Assembly: GCA_964512045.1 (NCBI GenBank)
Contig: CAZEJK010000001.1
Span: 1 to 64,000, forward strand
Length of the DNA: 64,000 nt
Source of the DNA: CAZEJK01 sp964512045
Lineage (GTDB): Bacteria > Acidobacteriota > Thermoanaerobaculia > Thermoanaerobaculales > Sulfomarinibacteraceae
Reading direction: 5' to 3'
Shown here: positions 34,565 through 44,714 of the stretch, piece by piece
Position numbering within the stretch: the first letter of the stretch is position 1
Layout: each line of letters starts with the position of its first letter
Translations under genes and position numbers: made by a program
The notes under the pieces: generated by a model
Told to the model about the DNA's origin: nothing
The model's database searches: none
Seen by the model: only the letters and a program-made list of their open reading frames with translations

Positions 34565-35164
34565 ATGATCAAGATCAACCTGATCGCCGAGGCAAAGGCG
34601 CCGACCACCGCGGGGAAAAAAGGCCCAGACATCTCCCTGGGGGCCCGGCAAGGTGATGTCATCTTGCTGATCTTCCTGGTCGTCACGGCCGCGGTCGTCG
34701 GGGCGGTCTGGTACAAGCTGAGCGGCGATCGCGACGACCTCAAGGCAGAGCAGGTTCGTCTTCGTGACCAGAGGGACAAGCTCAAGCCGTTCATCGATCA
34801 GGTCAAGGAGCTGGAAGCGACCCGCAAGGAGCTCAGAAAAAAGATCGAGGTGATCAACAACCTCAAGAAGAACCAGCAGGGGCCGGTGCGGATCATGGAT
34901 GAGGTGTCCAAGGCTCTTCCGGACCTGGTGTGGCTGACCAGCATCTCGCTCAAAGGCAACACGATGACCATCGACGGGTTCGCGCTGGGCGAGAACGCAG
35001 TGGCGAACTACATCGATAATCTCGACGGCTCCTCGTTCATGGAAGAGCCGGAGCTCAAGATCATGAGTCGAGCCGATGACGAAGGTCGGTTCAAGTTCAC
35101 CCTCAACTGCCCCTTCGTGTACGCGCCGAGGAGCCCGGACGGCGACGGCGGGAGCTCGGGCTGA
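34565..35164 (+). CDS. pilN: Type IV pilus assembly protein PilN
   Basis: The 199-residue protein begins with the conserved IKINLI motif that docks on PilM. A transmembrane helix (residues 36-56), a coiled coil (about 58-110) and a ferredoxin-like periplasmic domain follow. PilN pairs with PilO to form the inner-membrane part of the alignment complex. Confidence 0.93.
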   Translation: MIKINLIAEAKAPTTAGKKGPDISLGARQGDVILLIFLVVTAAVVGAVWYKLSGDRDDLKAEQVRLRDQRDKLKPFIDQVKELEATRKELRKKIEVINNLKKNQQGPVRIMDEVSKALPDLVWLTSISLKGNTMTIDGFALGENAVANYIDNLDGSSFMEEPELKIMSRADDEGRFKFTLNCPFVYAPRSPDGDGGSSG

Positions 35165-35188
35165 GGATCGCCGAGGAGGGTATCGACG

Positions 35189-35749
35189 ATGGCGTTTGAC
35201 CTCAACGAAAAACCCTGGTACTGGGCGGTCGGTATCGGGCTCCTGATCTTGATCGGCTGTCTTTGGGCAGCCAACAAGTGGCTGTACACACCCATTCGCG
35301 AGGATATGGATGAGATCCGGCAGGTGAACCAGGAGCTCACCAGGGAGATCGAGAAGGGTCTGGCTGCGCAGCGGAACCTTCCCAAGCTCCAGGAGGAGAT
35401 CAAGCAGCTCGAGCTGGAGCTGGAGCGGCTCCTGCGGATTCTCCCCACCCGCAAGCAGACCCCGGATCTGATCAAGAAGCTCAAGCAGCTCACCGAGGCC
35501 GGGAAGTCCGAGCTCCTGACGTTCCAACCGAGGGAGTTCAAGGACCAGGAGTTTTACCTGGAGTGGCCGATCGGCGTGAACCTCAACTCCGAGTACCATG
35601 AGCTGGCGCTCTTCTTCGACCGGCTGGGGAGGTTCTCGCGGATCATCAACGTGACCGACATGAAGGTGAGCGCCCGTCCCAAGGGCGAGTACACCATCAC
35701 TGCGTCGTTCAACATCGTGACCTTCATCTACAAAGGGGAAGGCGAATGA
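35189..35749 (+). CDS. pilO: Type IV pilus assembly protein PilO
   Basis: The 186-residue protein has a short cytoplasmic start, one transmembrane helix (AVGIGLLILIGCLWAANKW), a coiled coil rich in Glu and Leu (residues 45-90), and a ferredoxin-like domain in the last 80 residues. It pairs with PilN. The stop overlaps the pilP ATG (ATGA). Confidence 0.93.
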   Translation: MAFDLNEKPWYWAVGIGLLILIGCLWAANKWLYTPIREDMDEIRQVNQELTREIEKGLAAQRNLPKLQEEIKQLELELERLLRILPTRKQTPDLIKKLKQLTEAGKSELLTFQPREFKDQEFYLEWPIGVNLNSEYHELALFFDRLGRFSRIINVTDMKVSARPKGEYTITASFNIVTFIYKGEGE

Positions 35750-36342
35750 GCCGATCCCGGGGATGGAGGAGGTGGTCCATGAGCCTGCGCTGGTCGCGGA
35801 TGACAGGGTTTGCGGGAGCCGCAGCGCTCGGCGCTGTGGTGCTTCTTTTTGCCGGAGGTCTTGCTTCGGCCCAGGAGGAAGGCGCCACGCCCCCGACCGA
35901 TGTCGAGGAGGAGATCTTCGGGGCCGAAGGCGAGGAGCAGATCGACGTGAGTCAGATCGAGGAGATGCTCCGCAGCGAGGAAGGGGTCTACGCGGGCGAG
36001 GTCTTTTCCTACGATCCGGCCGGACGCCGGGATCCGTTCGTGTCGTTGGTGGCGAACAGACCCACCGACGAGGAGTCGCCGGCAGCCCAGAAGCGACCGG
36101 ACGGGTTGCCCGGGATGCTCATCGAAGAGCTGATCTTCCAGGGAACACTGGAGACGCCCGACGGCATGGTGGCTCTGGTGCAGGGGCGCGACAAGATCGG
36201 CTACCTGCTCCGCGAAGGAACGCAGCTGTACAACGGTGTGGTGGACGATGTCTCGCCCGGTAGGGTCGTTTTCAAGCAGCAGGTCACCGATCCGCAAGCG
36301 CTCAAGCCGTACCGCGAGGTCGTGCGCGAGATTGCGGAGTGA
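35746..36342 (+). CDS. pilP: Type IV pilus assembly protein PilP
   Basis: PilP links the PilNO complex to the secretin PilQ in the periplasm. The 198-residue protein ends in the expected beta-domain (IEELIFQGTLETPDGMVALV, GYLLREGTQLYNG). Many PilP proteins are lipoproteins, but here the signal sequence ends GGLASAQE and has no lipobox cysteine. ATG 35746 overlaps pilO; ATG 35779, behind GGAGGAGG, is an equally good or better start and gives a normal signal peptide. Confidence 0.9.
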   Translation: MSRSRGWRRWSMSLRWSRMTGFAGAAALGAVVLLFAGGLASAQEEGATPPTDVEEEIFGAEGEEQIDVSQIEEMLRSEEGVYAGEVFSYDPAGRRDPFVSLVANRPTDEESPAAQKRPDGLPGMLIEELIFQGTLETPDGMVALVQGRDKIGYLLREGTQLYNGVVDDVSPGRVVFKQQVTDPQALKPYREVVREIAE

Positions 36343-39047
36343 AAGTGGGGGACGAGATGATGGTCAAGAACGCCCGCATCCTCATCGTGATGGCAGTCGC
36401 GATCGGCGCGGCTTTCGCGTTGGCTCCGGCGGTGGAGGCAAACGCGTCCGGGCCGCGCCTCGAGGATATGACTCTGGAGGCTGGTGCTGCGGGACCAGTG
36501 ATCCGTGTTCAGACCACAGGCGTCCTGGACACCATTCACTACAGTCCTCAGCCGGGTGTGTGGATCGTCGAGATGCCGGACGCCAGCATGGGTGGGACGA
36601 CCCGGGTGGTCGAGGAGCCCGAGCTCGGTATCGAGCGTGCCGAGGTTGCTCCCATCGAGGAGTTTGGCGCCAGTCGTGGAACGCGACTCACCGTCTGGCT
36701 TTCCGATCCTGCGCAGCTCGAGGTCGTTCGCCAGAATGAGGTCTTGGAGCTGGTGTTCACCGAGGTGGACACGGCACGCCGGCCTTCGGTTGATGCAGCG
36801 GCCGTGGCTGTCGCGCAGCCTGAGGTGACAGTCGAGGACGCGTTGCCGGAGAGTGCGCCACCGGTGGTCGCTTCGGCGCCGTCAGAGACCCAGGTTCCTG
36901 AAGCCGAACGGGCCGTCCCGAAGACGTCTGAGCGGCCGGTAGCCAACGAGTCATCGGCACAGCTGTCGCGCGGAGAGAACCTCTACAGAGTGGGAGTCGC
37001 TCGCAACCATGACGGTCTCGGCATCGAGCTGACGGCGGACGGAGCGCTCGACGCGAATGTCTTTGCACTCGAAGGCCCCGATCGACTGGTCCTCGACCTT
37101 GCCGGGGTGGTCTGCCGCGTCCAGGAGCCGCGGCTCGAGGTGGCTGATGCAGGCGTCCTGCGCGTTCGCGCCGCACAGTTCAGGTCGGTGCCCGAGCCAG
37201 TGACTCGAGTGGTGATCGATCTGACGGATGCTGCATTGGCGACCGACTATCAGCTCCAGCGCCAGACAGAAGGCGCCGTGCTCTGGCTTGGGGGTTTGCC
37301 GACGCCGGCGACCAGCGCCGAGACGGTTCGGGTCGCCTCCAACGAGCCAGCTCAGCTGCCGCAAGAGACGGCGCCGGAGCCGGCGCCGGACACCAGTGCC
37401 GCCGACGTAGCGGAGCAGCCGGAGGCCGTCGCGGGAGCCAACGAGCCAGCTCCGATGCCGTCGGTCATGGTGGCCGCTGCACCGGCTCCTGCGGTTGACG
37501 AGCCCGCTGCGGCTCCCGTCACGATCCCGCCCGTGCGGATCGCCGACGACGCTGCCACGTCCGAGGCTCCGAACGTCGGGGAGAGAAGCGCCGAAGACAA
37601 CGCGATCGCCTGGTCGACTGCCAAACCGAGCTCGACCACCGCGGAGCCGCGGTGGGAGGCCGATGCGCCGTGGCCGGACGAGCCCGAGCAGCTCGTCGAG
37701 CGTGCGCCGGCGCGACAGGTGCTGCCGAGCTCGCCTGGCAGCGAGGCCCAGTTCGAGACCAAGCAGGTGGACAGCGAGGAGCGCCGGTTCACTGGCGATC
37801 CGATCTCGCTGAGCCTCAAGGATGCGGACATCAAGGACATCTTGAAGATGTTCGCGACGCTGACCAACCTCAACATCGTCCTCGACCGTGGAGTCTCCGG
37901 CTCCGTGACGGTGGAGCTGAAGGATGTCCCCTGGGACCAGGCGCTCGACCTCATCCTGCGCATCAACAACCTGGACTACACGCTCGAGAACAACGTGCTT
38001 CGCGTCGCGCCGTTGCGTCAGCTGGAGAGGGAGCGTGAGGCGCGGGCCATGTACCTCGAGCAGCAGGCGCTGTCGGGACCGATGACCACGGTGGTACGCC
38101 CCCTCTCCTACGCCACGGCCAAGGAGGTCGCCGGCCTGCTCAAAGGCGGCGGTGGCGGCGGTCAAGGCGCCGGGAACTTCCTGCTTTCGCCACGGGGGGT
38201 GGTGGTCGTCAACGACCGTACGAACACCCTGATCATCCGCGAGCTGAGCGACCGGGTCGAGGGGCTGATGGCCCTCATCGATACGCTGGATACGCCCACG
38301 CCGCAGGTTGTCATCGAGGCTCGGATCGTGGAGACCACGAGGGACTTCTCCGAACGTCTCGGTGTCAACTGGGGCTTCTCGAGCGTCATGGACGCCGAGC
38401 ACGGCAACGACACGGGCCTCGACTTCCCGAACTCAATCGAGATCGGCGGAGGCGTCGGGCTCGGCGTGCCATCACCGGGACGCGCCGGCACCACCGGTGA
38501 CGCCCTGCTGGCGTTCACGTTCGCGGACATCCTCAACACCTTCAACCTCGACTTCCAGCTGACCGCCGCGGAGAGCGACGGTCTCGTCAAGGTGATCTCG
38601 ACGCCAAAGATCACCGCGCAGAACAACCAGACGGCGGAGATCCAGTCGGGTGTCCAGCTGCCGGTGCAGACAGTGGCGAACAACACCACCACCGTGCAGT
38701 ACATCGACGTCACCCTGAGCCTGAACGTCACGCCGCAGATCACGGCCGAGGGGACGATCATGCTCGACGTGCAGATCGCCAAGCGCGAGCCGGCGGTCGG
38801 CCTCGCGGTGACCGGCGGTCAGAACGCTCCGATTACCACCCGCGACGCGCAGACCAAGGTCCTGGTCCGCGACGGCGGAACCACAGTGATCGGCGGGATC
38901 TACCAGATCAACGACCAGACGTCGCAGAACGCGATCCCGGTGCTGAACAAGATCCCCGTTATCGGGTGGCTGTTCCGTAACCGCGAGGTCACGACGCGCC
39001 ACGACGAGCTGTTGATCTTCATCACGCCGCGGATCATGAAGTACTGA
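36339..39047 (+). CDS. pilQ: Type IV pilus secretin PilQ
   Basis: PilQ forms the outer-membrane channel for the pilus. The 902 residues comprise a signal peptide, two peptidoglycan-binding AMIN-type domains (about 35-145 and 210-325), a Pro/Ala/Glu-rich linker, the secretin N domain (SLKDADIKDILKMFATLTNL near 488), an N1 domain (about 575-645), and the secretin barrel (VVIEARIVETTRDF to the end). GTG 36339 overlaps pilP by 4 bp; ATG 36357 behind GGGGGACG is an alternative. Confidence 0.95.
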   Translation: MKVGDEMMVKNARILIVMAVAIGAAFALAPAVEANASGPRLEDMTLEAGAAGPVIRVQTTGVLDTIHYSPQPGVWIVEMPDASMGGTTRVVEEPELGIERAEVAPIEEFGASRGTRLTVWLSDPAQLEVVRQNEVLELVFTEVDTARRPSVDAAAVAVAQPEVTVEDALPESAPPVVASAPSETQVPEAERAVPKTSERPVANESSAQLSRGENLYRVGVARNHDGLGIELTADGALDANVFALEGPDRLVLDLAGVVCRVQEPRLEVADAGVLRVRAAQFRSVPEPVTRVVIDLTDAALATDYQLQRQTEGAVLWLGGLPTPATSAETVRVASNEPAQLPQETAPEPAPDTSAADVAEQPEAVAGANEPAPMPSVMVAAAPAPAVDEPAAAPVTIPPVRIADDAATSEAPNVGERSAEDNAIAWSTAKPSSTTAEPRWEADAPWPDEPEQLVERAPARQVLPSSPGSEAQFETKQVDSEERRFTGDPISLSLKDADIKDILKMFATLTNLNIVLDRGVSGSVTVELKDVPWDQALDLILRINNLDYTLENNVLRVAPLRQLEREREARAMYLEQQALSGPMTTVVRPLSYATAKEVAGLLKGGGGGGQGAGNFLLSPRGVVVVNDRTNTLIIRELSDRVEGLMALIDTLDTPTPQVVIEARIVETTRDFSERLGVNWGFSSVMDAEHGNDTGLDFPNSIEIGGGVGLGVPSPGRAGTTGDALLAFTFADILNTFNLDFQLTAAESDGLVKVISTPKITAQNNQTAEIQSGVQLPVQTVANNTTTVQYIDVTLSLNVTPQITAEGTIMLDVQIAKREPAVGLAVTGGQNAPITTRDAQTKVLVRDGGTTVIGGIYQINDQTSQNAIPVLNKIPVIGWLFRNREVTTRHDELLIFITPRIMKY

Positions 39048-39062
39048 GCAGGAGGAAGAACC

Positions 39063-39617
39063 ATGAAGCGCTTCGGGCTACTGACGATTCTCTGCGGCCT
39101 CATGGTCTGGGCAGCTGCCTGCGGGGGGAACAGCACTCTCAACGACACCGAGGCAGTGGTTCTCATCACAGCCGACGTCCGCGAGTACAACCCGGAGGTC
39201 AACATGGCTGTATCTGCCGACGTGACCATTGAAAGGTTGGAGCTGTCATCGACTCCGAAGAACCCCGAAGGCGGGGCGGGGGCTGCTCAGGACGCGAACC
39301 TGAGCCGGTGGGTGGTGACGCCGTACCGGACCGATGGCGGCCAGGCCGCGTCGCCGGAGTGGATCAACGATGTCTCCGTCTACGTGCCATACGATGGCAC
39401 CGCGACCCTCGAGAACTACCGGGTCTTTCCGCAGGAGTACTTCAACGAGCTGCCCCTGTCGCACCTGTTGCCCGAGAACGGCGGCTTCGATCCGGAGACC
39501 GGACAGACGAACATCCGTCAGACTCTGCAGGTCGAGATCTTCGGCACCACGAACGGCGGCAAGAGCGTGAGCTGTCAACCGTTTCGGGTTGCATTCAACT
39601 TCTTTTATGGAATCTAG
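39063..39617 (+). CDS. Lipoprotein of unknown function, pil operon
   Basis: A 184-residue protein with a lipoprotein signal (hydrophobic core and lipobox WAAAC, Cys20). The mature part is beta-rich with no recognised family. GGAGGAAG precedes the ATG. It lies 15 bp after pilQ and 15 bp before a large lipoprotein, so it is very likely in the same transcript. An outer-membrane or secretin-associated role is plausible but unproven. Confidence 0.75.
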   Translation: MKRFGLLTILCGLMVWAAACGGNSTLNDTEAVVLITADVREYNPEVNMAVSADVTIERLELSSTPKNPEGGAGAAQDANLSRWVVTPYRTDGGQAASPEWINDVSVYVPYDGTATLENYRVFPQEYFNELPLSHLLPENGGFDPETGQTNIRQTLQVEIFGTTNGGKSVSCQPFRVAFNFFYGI

Positions 39618-39632
39618 CGGGGGTCGTGCATC

Positions 39633-42600
39633 ATGAAGAACCGCCTCCTTTCGATCAGTGTTCTCCTCGTCATCGCGGTGGGCCTTGCCGCCTGCTCCGG
39701 TGATAGCCCCACACCGCGGGATACGCCCGACACCACCACGGACACCTGGCTGATCACGGCGGTCTCCGTGTCGGACCCGCAGCCGTACGTTGGTGAGGCG
39801 GTGACGATCACTGCCACCGTCACCAAGAACGGTCAGCCGGCGCCGGACGGGACGAAGGTGACGTTCGAGACCACCGGTGGCGTGTTCAACAGCGGCGACA
39901 CCCAGGCCGACGTCGCCTCGAGCGATGGCCAGGCGACGGTGGCGTTCCTCGCCAGCGAAGCGGGCAACTACGTGGTTCGGGTGCGCGTGTTCTCCGCGTC
40001 GCGCCAGCTCACCGTGCAGTTCCTGCCGGCGCAGAGCGACTCGTTGCAGGTGTTTGACATCGTGCCCGATCGGGGGCTCCTCACCGGCGGTGAGGCCGTT
40101 ACCGTGACCGGTACCCAGCTGCAGAGCGCCACGGTGACGTTCGACGTCATCGGGGTGGGTCAGTTCCCGGCACGCGCGACCGATGCGGACCCAGATGGCA
40201 GTTACCTGGTGTTGCTGACGCCGGAGATCACGGGCGCGGATCAGGCCCGCGAGTACGAGGCGAACGTGGTCGTTGAGGGTCCCGAAGCGACCGTGACGTT
40301 GCCGCGAGCGTTCCGGTTCCTGCCAACCACCGGTGAGCCGGTTATCTACGGTGTCTCGCCGGCCCAGGGCAGCGCTCGGGGCGGCGAGCAGGTGACCATC
40401 ATGGGCGCCAACTTCACCCCGCTCGACGTGGCTCCGATGAAGGTCGAGTTCGGAACTTCATTCGGCGCTCTCGAGGCGCAGGTTCTTTCTGTGTCGCAGG
40501 ATGGCCACCAGATCGAGGTGATCACGCCGATGCTGACAGCGAGCATGGTGACCCAGCAGCAGCTGGCCACCGTGACGGTCTTCAATGAGTTCAACACTGC
40601 CCGTCAGAAGATCGTGTCGCGCGCCAACGCGTTCATCTTCCTGCCCGACCTCGAGCCCCTCCGGGTGTCGAGCGTGGTGCCGTCCGAAGGACAGCCCGAG
40701 GGTGGTCAGCCCGTGACCATCTACGGTCAGGGCTTCGCCGAGCCGCTCTCGGTTGAGTTCTCGGTGCCGAGCGGTACGTTGGAGGCCACCGTCCAGGCGG
40801 TGAGCGACAACGAGGTTCAGGTCCTCACCCCGGCGCTCAACATCACCGATACGACCATCGAGAACCTGGCGAGCATCCGCGTGACGCGGGGCGTGGGAAC
40901 CAACTGGCAGGAGACCGTGAGCTTGCCGAACGCCTTCCGGTACCTCGCCGCCAGCGGCGAGCCCGAGATCTACCGGGTGGTGCCGGACAGTGGAAAGATC
41001 GACGGTGGCGAGCAGGTCACCGTGTACGGTCAGAACTTCCGCGACCCGATCGAGGTCCGGTTCGACAACTCCCTGGGCACGTTCGATGCCAACGAGGTGT
41101 TCCTGTCGGGCGATGGCTCGTTGATCACTCTGATGACGCCCCAGGTGGCGCCTGTTGGGACCACCGAGGGAACCTATCCCTCGAACCTGACCGTCGTCAG
41201 CGAGGTCGGTACGAGCCGTCAGAAGACGGTCACCAAGCCGAACGCCTACGTGTTCCTGTCCGAGACCCCGCAGCCGGAGATCACGTCCATCTCACCGACC
41301 TTCGGACCGATCGAAGGCGGCACCCGCGTGACCATCTTCGGGTCCGGGTTCGACTTCCCGGCGCAGGTCTTCTTCGGCGACCGCGAGGCCGACATCATCG
41401 AGGTGAACTTCGACCAGATCGTCGCGAGATCGCCGAGCATCGTTCCGACGCAGCCGGTGCCGCCGGTGACCGTGGACGTGCGAGTCCGCAACGTGGAGAG
41501 CGGGCTCGAGTCGACCCTGTCAGCAGCCTTCACCTACGGTGAGCAGATGTTCATCACCGGTAATGCGCCGACCGAAGGGCCGGGGGACGAGATCACCCCG
41601 GTGACCATCTTCGGCGGCGGCTTCCGCGACCCGCTGGAGGTGCGGTGGGGCGACGCGATCACCGGTGTGGCGTTGGACGTGTCGGCGGTGTCGGGCGCCG
41701 AGGTGCTGGTGCAGATGCCCCAGCAGCAGGACCTGAGCTGCTCTGCACAGACCAACTCGTTTGCCATCACTCACCTGGATAGCGGCGCACAAGCGACGGG
41801 CGGGTCGTTCACCTACCTCGGTGCGCAACCGACGATCACTGGCATCGATCCGTCCTCGGTGGAGGCGAGCGCCGATGGGGCGACAGTCAACCCGGGCGCT
41901 GTCACGATCTCAGGTCGGAACTTCGACGAGCAGGTCCAGGTCAAGTTCAATAGCTATCCAGTGGCCAGCAGCGATGTGCAGGTGCTCGACGAGCAGACCA
42001 TCGACGTGCTGCAGATCCCGGCGCCGAACGAGTTCGGCCTGACGTTCGACACCGTGGCCTGCGTGACGGGCAACGGTGAGGCCGGGCAACGTCAGGTGCC
42101 GACGCTCGTGTCGGTGAGCGTGACCAACGTCAGCGCAAGCTGCACGGACAGCTTGAACATGGTGTATGAGCCGGGCGATACCACCTGTGTGCCGGTTGGC
42201 AACCTGAACATGAACCTGCTCGGCGCGCCGTTCGCGGCGACGCCGGCTGGCAGCTGCTCGCCGCCGCTGCAGATTCAGGTCTCCAACCCGTCGACGACGG
42301 CGACTGTGAACTACGACATCAACCTCACGGGCCCGTTCACCTTCACTGGAGGAGTCCAGGTTGTGAGCGACACGGTTGCGCCGGGTGAGAACGACTTCTT
42401 CGACGTGTTCTTCTGCCCGACCCTGGACAACAATCAGATCCAGACCGGCCTCGCGATCCTGAGCTCCCCAAGCCTCGCAAACGACGTCACCATCAACCTC
42501 GAAGGTACAGAGGCGAGCCCAACGATCACGGTGTCGCCGACCTCGATCAACTTCGGTACGGTGACTCCGGGGAGCTGCTCGGCGACTGCCGAGAACGTGA

Positions 42601-42854
42601 CGATCTCCAATGGGGGTGCGGACTCTCTGGACTGGACCGCAAACCTGAGCGGTCGTTTCTTCCTCGACGCGGGTGGCTCTCTCCAGGCGGTGAACGGATC
42701 GCTGGGTCCCGGGAACGACATCATCCTCGACGTCTACTTCTGCCCGGACGGGGGGGACAGCGGTACGCTGCTCGGCGACATGGAGGTCCAGCACAACGAT
42801 CCGAACGCGCCGAGCAACCCGGTCGTGGTCTCGCTCGAGGGGGATGCCTCGTGA
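39633..42854 (+). CDS. Large IPT/TIG-repeat lipoprotein, pil operon
   Basis: The 1073-residue product has a lipobox (LAAC, Cys21). A Big-type Ig-like domain (about 45-130) is followed by six or seven IPT/TIG units, each with the pattern SPxxGxxxGGxxVTIxGxxF (for example SPTFGPIEGGTRVTIFGSGF). Two C-terminal domains (about 870-960 and 965-1073) resemble ASH-type beta-sandwiches (TVSPTSINFGTVTPGSC). No enzyme motifs are present. Such repeat chains are usually adhesive or structural on the cell surface. Its place after pilQ suggests a link to the pilus, by inference only. Confidence 0.82.
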   Translation: MKNRLLSISVLLVIAVGLAACSGDSPTPRDTPDTTTDTWLITAVSVSDPQPYVGEAVTITATVTKNGQPAPDGTKVTFETTGGVFNSGDTQADVASSDGQATVAFLASEAGNYVVRVRVFSASRQLTVQFLPAQSDSLQVFDIVPDRGLLTGGEAVTVTGTQLQSATVTFDVIGVGQFPARATDADPDGSYLVLLTPEITGADQAREYEANVVVEGPEATVTLPRAFRFLPTTGEPVIYGVSPAQGSARGGEQVTIMGANFTPLDVAPMKVEFGTSFGALEAQVLSVSQDGHQIEVITPMLTASMVTQQQLATVTVFNEFNTARQKIVSRANAFIFLPDLEPLRVSSVVPSEGQPEGGQPVTIYGQGFAEPLSVEFSVPSGTLEATVQAVSDNEVQVLTPALNITDTTIENLASIRVTRGVGTNWQETVSLPNAFRYLAASGEPEIYRVVPDSGKIDGGEQVTVYGQNFRDPIEVRFDNSLGTFDANEVFLSGDGSLITLMTPQVAPVGTTEGTYPSNLTVVSEVGTSRQKTVTKPNAYVFLSETPQPEITSISPTFGPIEGGTRVTIFGSGFDFPAQVFFGDREADIIEVNFDQIVARSPSIVPTQPVPPVTVDVRVRNVESGLESTLSAAFTYGEQMFITGNAPTEGPGDEITPVTIFGGGFRDPLEVRWGDAITGVALDVSAVSGAEVLVQMPQQQDLSCSAQTNSFAITHLDSGAQATGGSFTYLGAQPTITGIDPSSVEASADGATVNPGAVTISGRNFDEQVQVKFNSYPVASSDVQVLDEQTIDVLQIPAPNEFGLTFDTVACVTGNGEAGQRQVPTLVSVSVTNVSASCTDSLNMVYEPGDTTCVPVGNLNMNLLGAPFAATPAGSCSPPLQIQVSNPSTTATVNYDINLTGPFTFTGGVQVVSDTVAPGENDFFDVFFCPTLDNNQIQTGLAILSSPSLANDVTINLEGTEASPTITVSPTSINFGTVTPGSCSATAENVTISNGGADSLDWTANLSGRFFLDAGGSLQAVNGSLGPGNDIILDVYFCPDGGDSGTLLGDMEVQHNDPNAPSNPVVVSLEGDAS

Positions 42855-42897
42855 CGACAGCGGTCCCCGTCGAGCACCGTTAACGAAGCACCAGCAG

Positions 42898-42920
42898 CCC
42901 GGCCCCCCTGCGGGGCCGGG
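42898..42920 (+). terminator. Rho-independent-like terminator of the pil operon
   Basis: CCCGGCCCC (42898-42906) pairs with GGGGCCGGG (42912-42920) across a 5-nt loop, followed by TTT. The T-tract is short. A candidate -10 box TACTAT (42928-42933) for the next gene follows directly. Confidence 0.65.
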
Positions 42921-42927
42921 TTTGGCG

Positions 42928-42933
42928 TACTAT
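42928..42933 (+). promoter_or_regulatory. -10 box upstream of the TPR gene
   Basis: TACTAT lies in TTTGGCGTACTATAG, closely related to the TTTGGCGTACAATCG string upstream of the UDP-glucuronate decarboxylase gene. The predicted transcript start is near 42940, 59 nt before the GTG. Confidence 0.4.
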
Positions 42934-42998
42934 AGAGCAGAGAGGTGGATGGCTGCACGCGGAGCTGCGGCCGACACCGGCGACCGGGGTGAGGTGCT

Positions 42999-44714
42999 GT
43001 GGACTATCGATTGGAGCAACTGCGGTATGCGCTGCGTGAGGATCCGACCTCGCGGCAGTTCTTCCAGCTCGGCGAGCTGCTGCGCCGGACGAACCGGCTG
43101 GATGAGGCCGTACAGGTGCTACGGAACGGTCTCTCGCACCATCCGAAGTACGTCGCTGCCTACATCGCCCTGGGTCGGACGCTGATCTCCAAGGGAGACC
43201 ATGCCGAAGCGGAGGAGACGCTGGCCTCGGCGCTGCAGCTTGACCCAGAGAACGCTGTGGCTGCCCGCCTCATCGGTCAGTCCGCAATGCAACGGCGCGA
43301 TCCGCTGCGAGCGATCCAGGCCCTCAAGCTGGCCCGCGCCCTTGGTGACTCCGCGCCCACCCTGGAGGAGGAGATCGCCGCAGTCGAGGCAGAGCTCGCA
43401 GAGCGAGGCCTTCTGCAGGGAACGATGGCCTCCGACGTCATGCCGCCGGCGCCATCCGAGGCCGGCCAGGAGAGCGGTTCGGAGCTGGTCCTCGACATGG
43501 AGCCGCTGACCGCCGAAACCGACGAGGATCTGGCCATCGACGAGGAGCAGGGGCAGCGTGCCGACATCGGAACGGGGGTGCACGAGGCCGCGGCTGTGGA
43601 GGATGGAGAACCGTTCGCCGAGCCCGAGCTCGAAGAGGCGGCGTCGTTGCCTGCCGACCGCGACGAGCCATTCGCTGACGAGCCGTTTCCGGCGTCGGAG
43701 CCGATGCCGGAGCCCGCGGAGCCGCAGGCGGGAGCCCGGGGAGACGAGTGGTCGTTCGATGATACGTCTGCCGAGGAGCAGGAGTTGCGTGGGCCAGCGC
43801 AACGCCGCGAGGACGTCGGCGTCGCGGAACAGGCAGGGACCGAGCCCCATGTCTCCTGGTCGGACGCGCCTCGAGCGCTCGAGGTGTCGGACGAGGAACC
43901 GTTCGGCATCGAGCCCGGCAGCGACACTGGAGTCTGGGCCCTCGGAGCGGACGTGTTCGCAACCGACGAGGGTCGAGACGAGGCATGGGAGGATGTCGAA
44001 GGTTCAGGCGCCGAGCTGGAGCACGCGCCGGACGAGGTGACGGTCGAGCCCGAGAGGGCTCACGGTATCTGGCTCGATGAGCCGGAGCCTGAAGAGGCTG
44101 AGCGCGCCGGGGTCGAGGGGGCATCATCTGCACCGATCGAGCAGCCGCCTGCTCCGCCGATCGCGGAGCACGAAGCATCGAGCGACGAGGAGCACGAGCC
44201 AGCCGCGGAGCTCGAGCCGATGCCCTCCGACGTCCCTGCCGGGAGCTCCTCTCCAGAGCCTGGCGCCCAATGGCAGCTCGGGGACGAGGCTGATCGTGCG
44301 AGCAGTTGGGAGAACCCGCCGGGTTACGACATACCACCGGGTTGGGAGGCCCCACCGGAGGCTGGAGCGATCGCGACGCCGACCATGGTGCGTCTGGCAC
44401 TCGGGCAAGGCGACGTCGATCTGGCGGCGAGCACGCTGGCTGCGCTCGCTGCGGACCAGCCGGAGCATCCGGACCTTGGCGAGCTGGAGACGGCGCTTGC
44501 CCAGGCACGACGAGCGTCCATCGTCACCGACAGCGCGGCCACGACGCACGGCCACGACGCTGCCGGCGCAGAGCCTGCGGACAGTGATCTCGTAGGCACA
44601 GATCAGGTGGTGGCGCCATCGGCCCCGGCGGCGCCGATGGAGGCTCGCAAGATCGCGGCGTTGCGATCCTGGCTCAACGCGGTTAGACTTGCCAGCGGGA
44701 CGGTCGAGCTGTGA
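42999..44714 (+). CDS. TPR protein with long acidic linker
   Basis: The first 130 residues hold three TPR units (YALREDPTSRQFFQLGELL, HPKYVAAYIALGRTLISKGD, NAVAARLIGQSAMQRRDPLR). About 300 residues of Glu/Pro/Ala-rich low-complexity sequence follow, and then a short helical C-terminal segment (MVRLALGQGDVDLAASTLAA) that resembles another TPR pair. No transmembrane segment is visible, so it is probably a cytoplasmic scaffold. The stop overlaps the start of the Roadblock gene by 4 bp (GTGA), so the two proteins are probably made together and may interact. Confidence 0.78.
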   Translation: MDYRLEQLRYALREDPTSRQFFQLGELLRRTNRLDEAVQVLRNGLSHHPKYVAAYIALGRTLISKGDHAEAEETLASALQLDPENAVAARLIGQSAMQRRDPLRAIQALKLARALGDSAPTLEEEIAAVEAELAERGLLQGTMASDVMPPAPSEAGQESGSELVLDMEPLTAETDEDLAIDEEQGQRADIGTGVHEAAAVEDGEPFAEPELEEAASLPADRDEPFADEPFPASEPMPEPAEPQAGARGDEWSFDDTSAEEQELRGPAQRREDVGVAEQAGTEPHVSWSDAPRALEVSDEEPFGIEPGSDTGVWALGADVFATDEGRDEAWEDVEGSGAELEHAPDEVTVEPERAHGIWLDEPEPEEAERAGVEGASSAPIEQPPAPPIAEHEASSDEEHEPAAELEPMPSDVPAGSSSPEPGAQWQLGDEADRASSWENPPGYDIPPGWEAPPEAGAIATPTMVRLALGQGDVDLAASTLAALAADQPEHPDLGELETALAQARRASIVTDSAATTHGHDAAGAEPADSDLVGTDQVVAPSAPAAPMEARKIAALRSWLNAVRLASGTVEL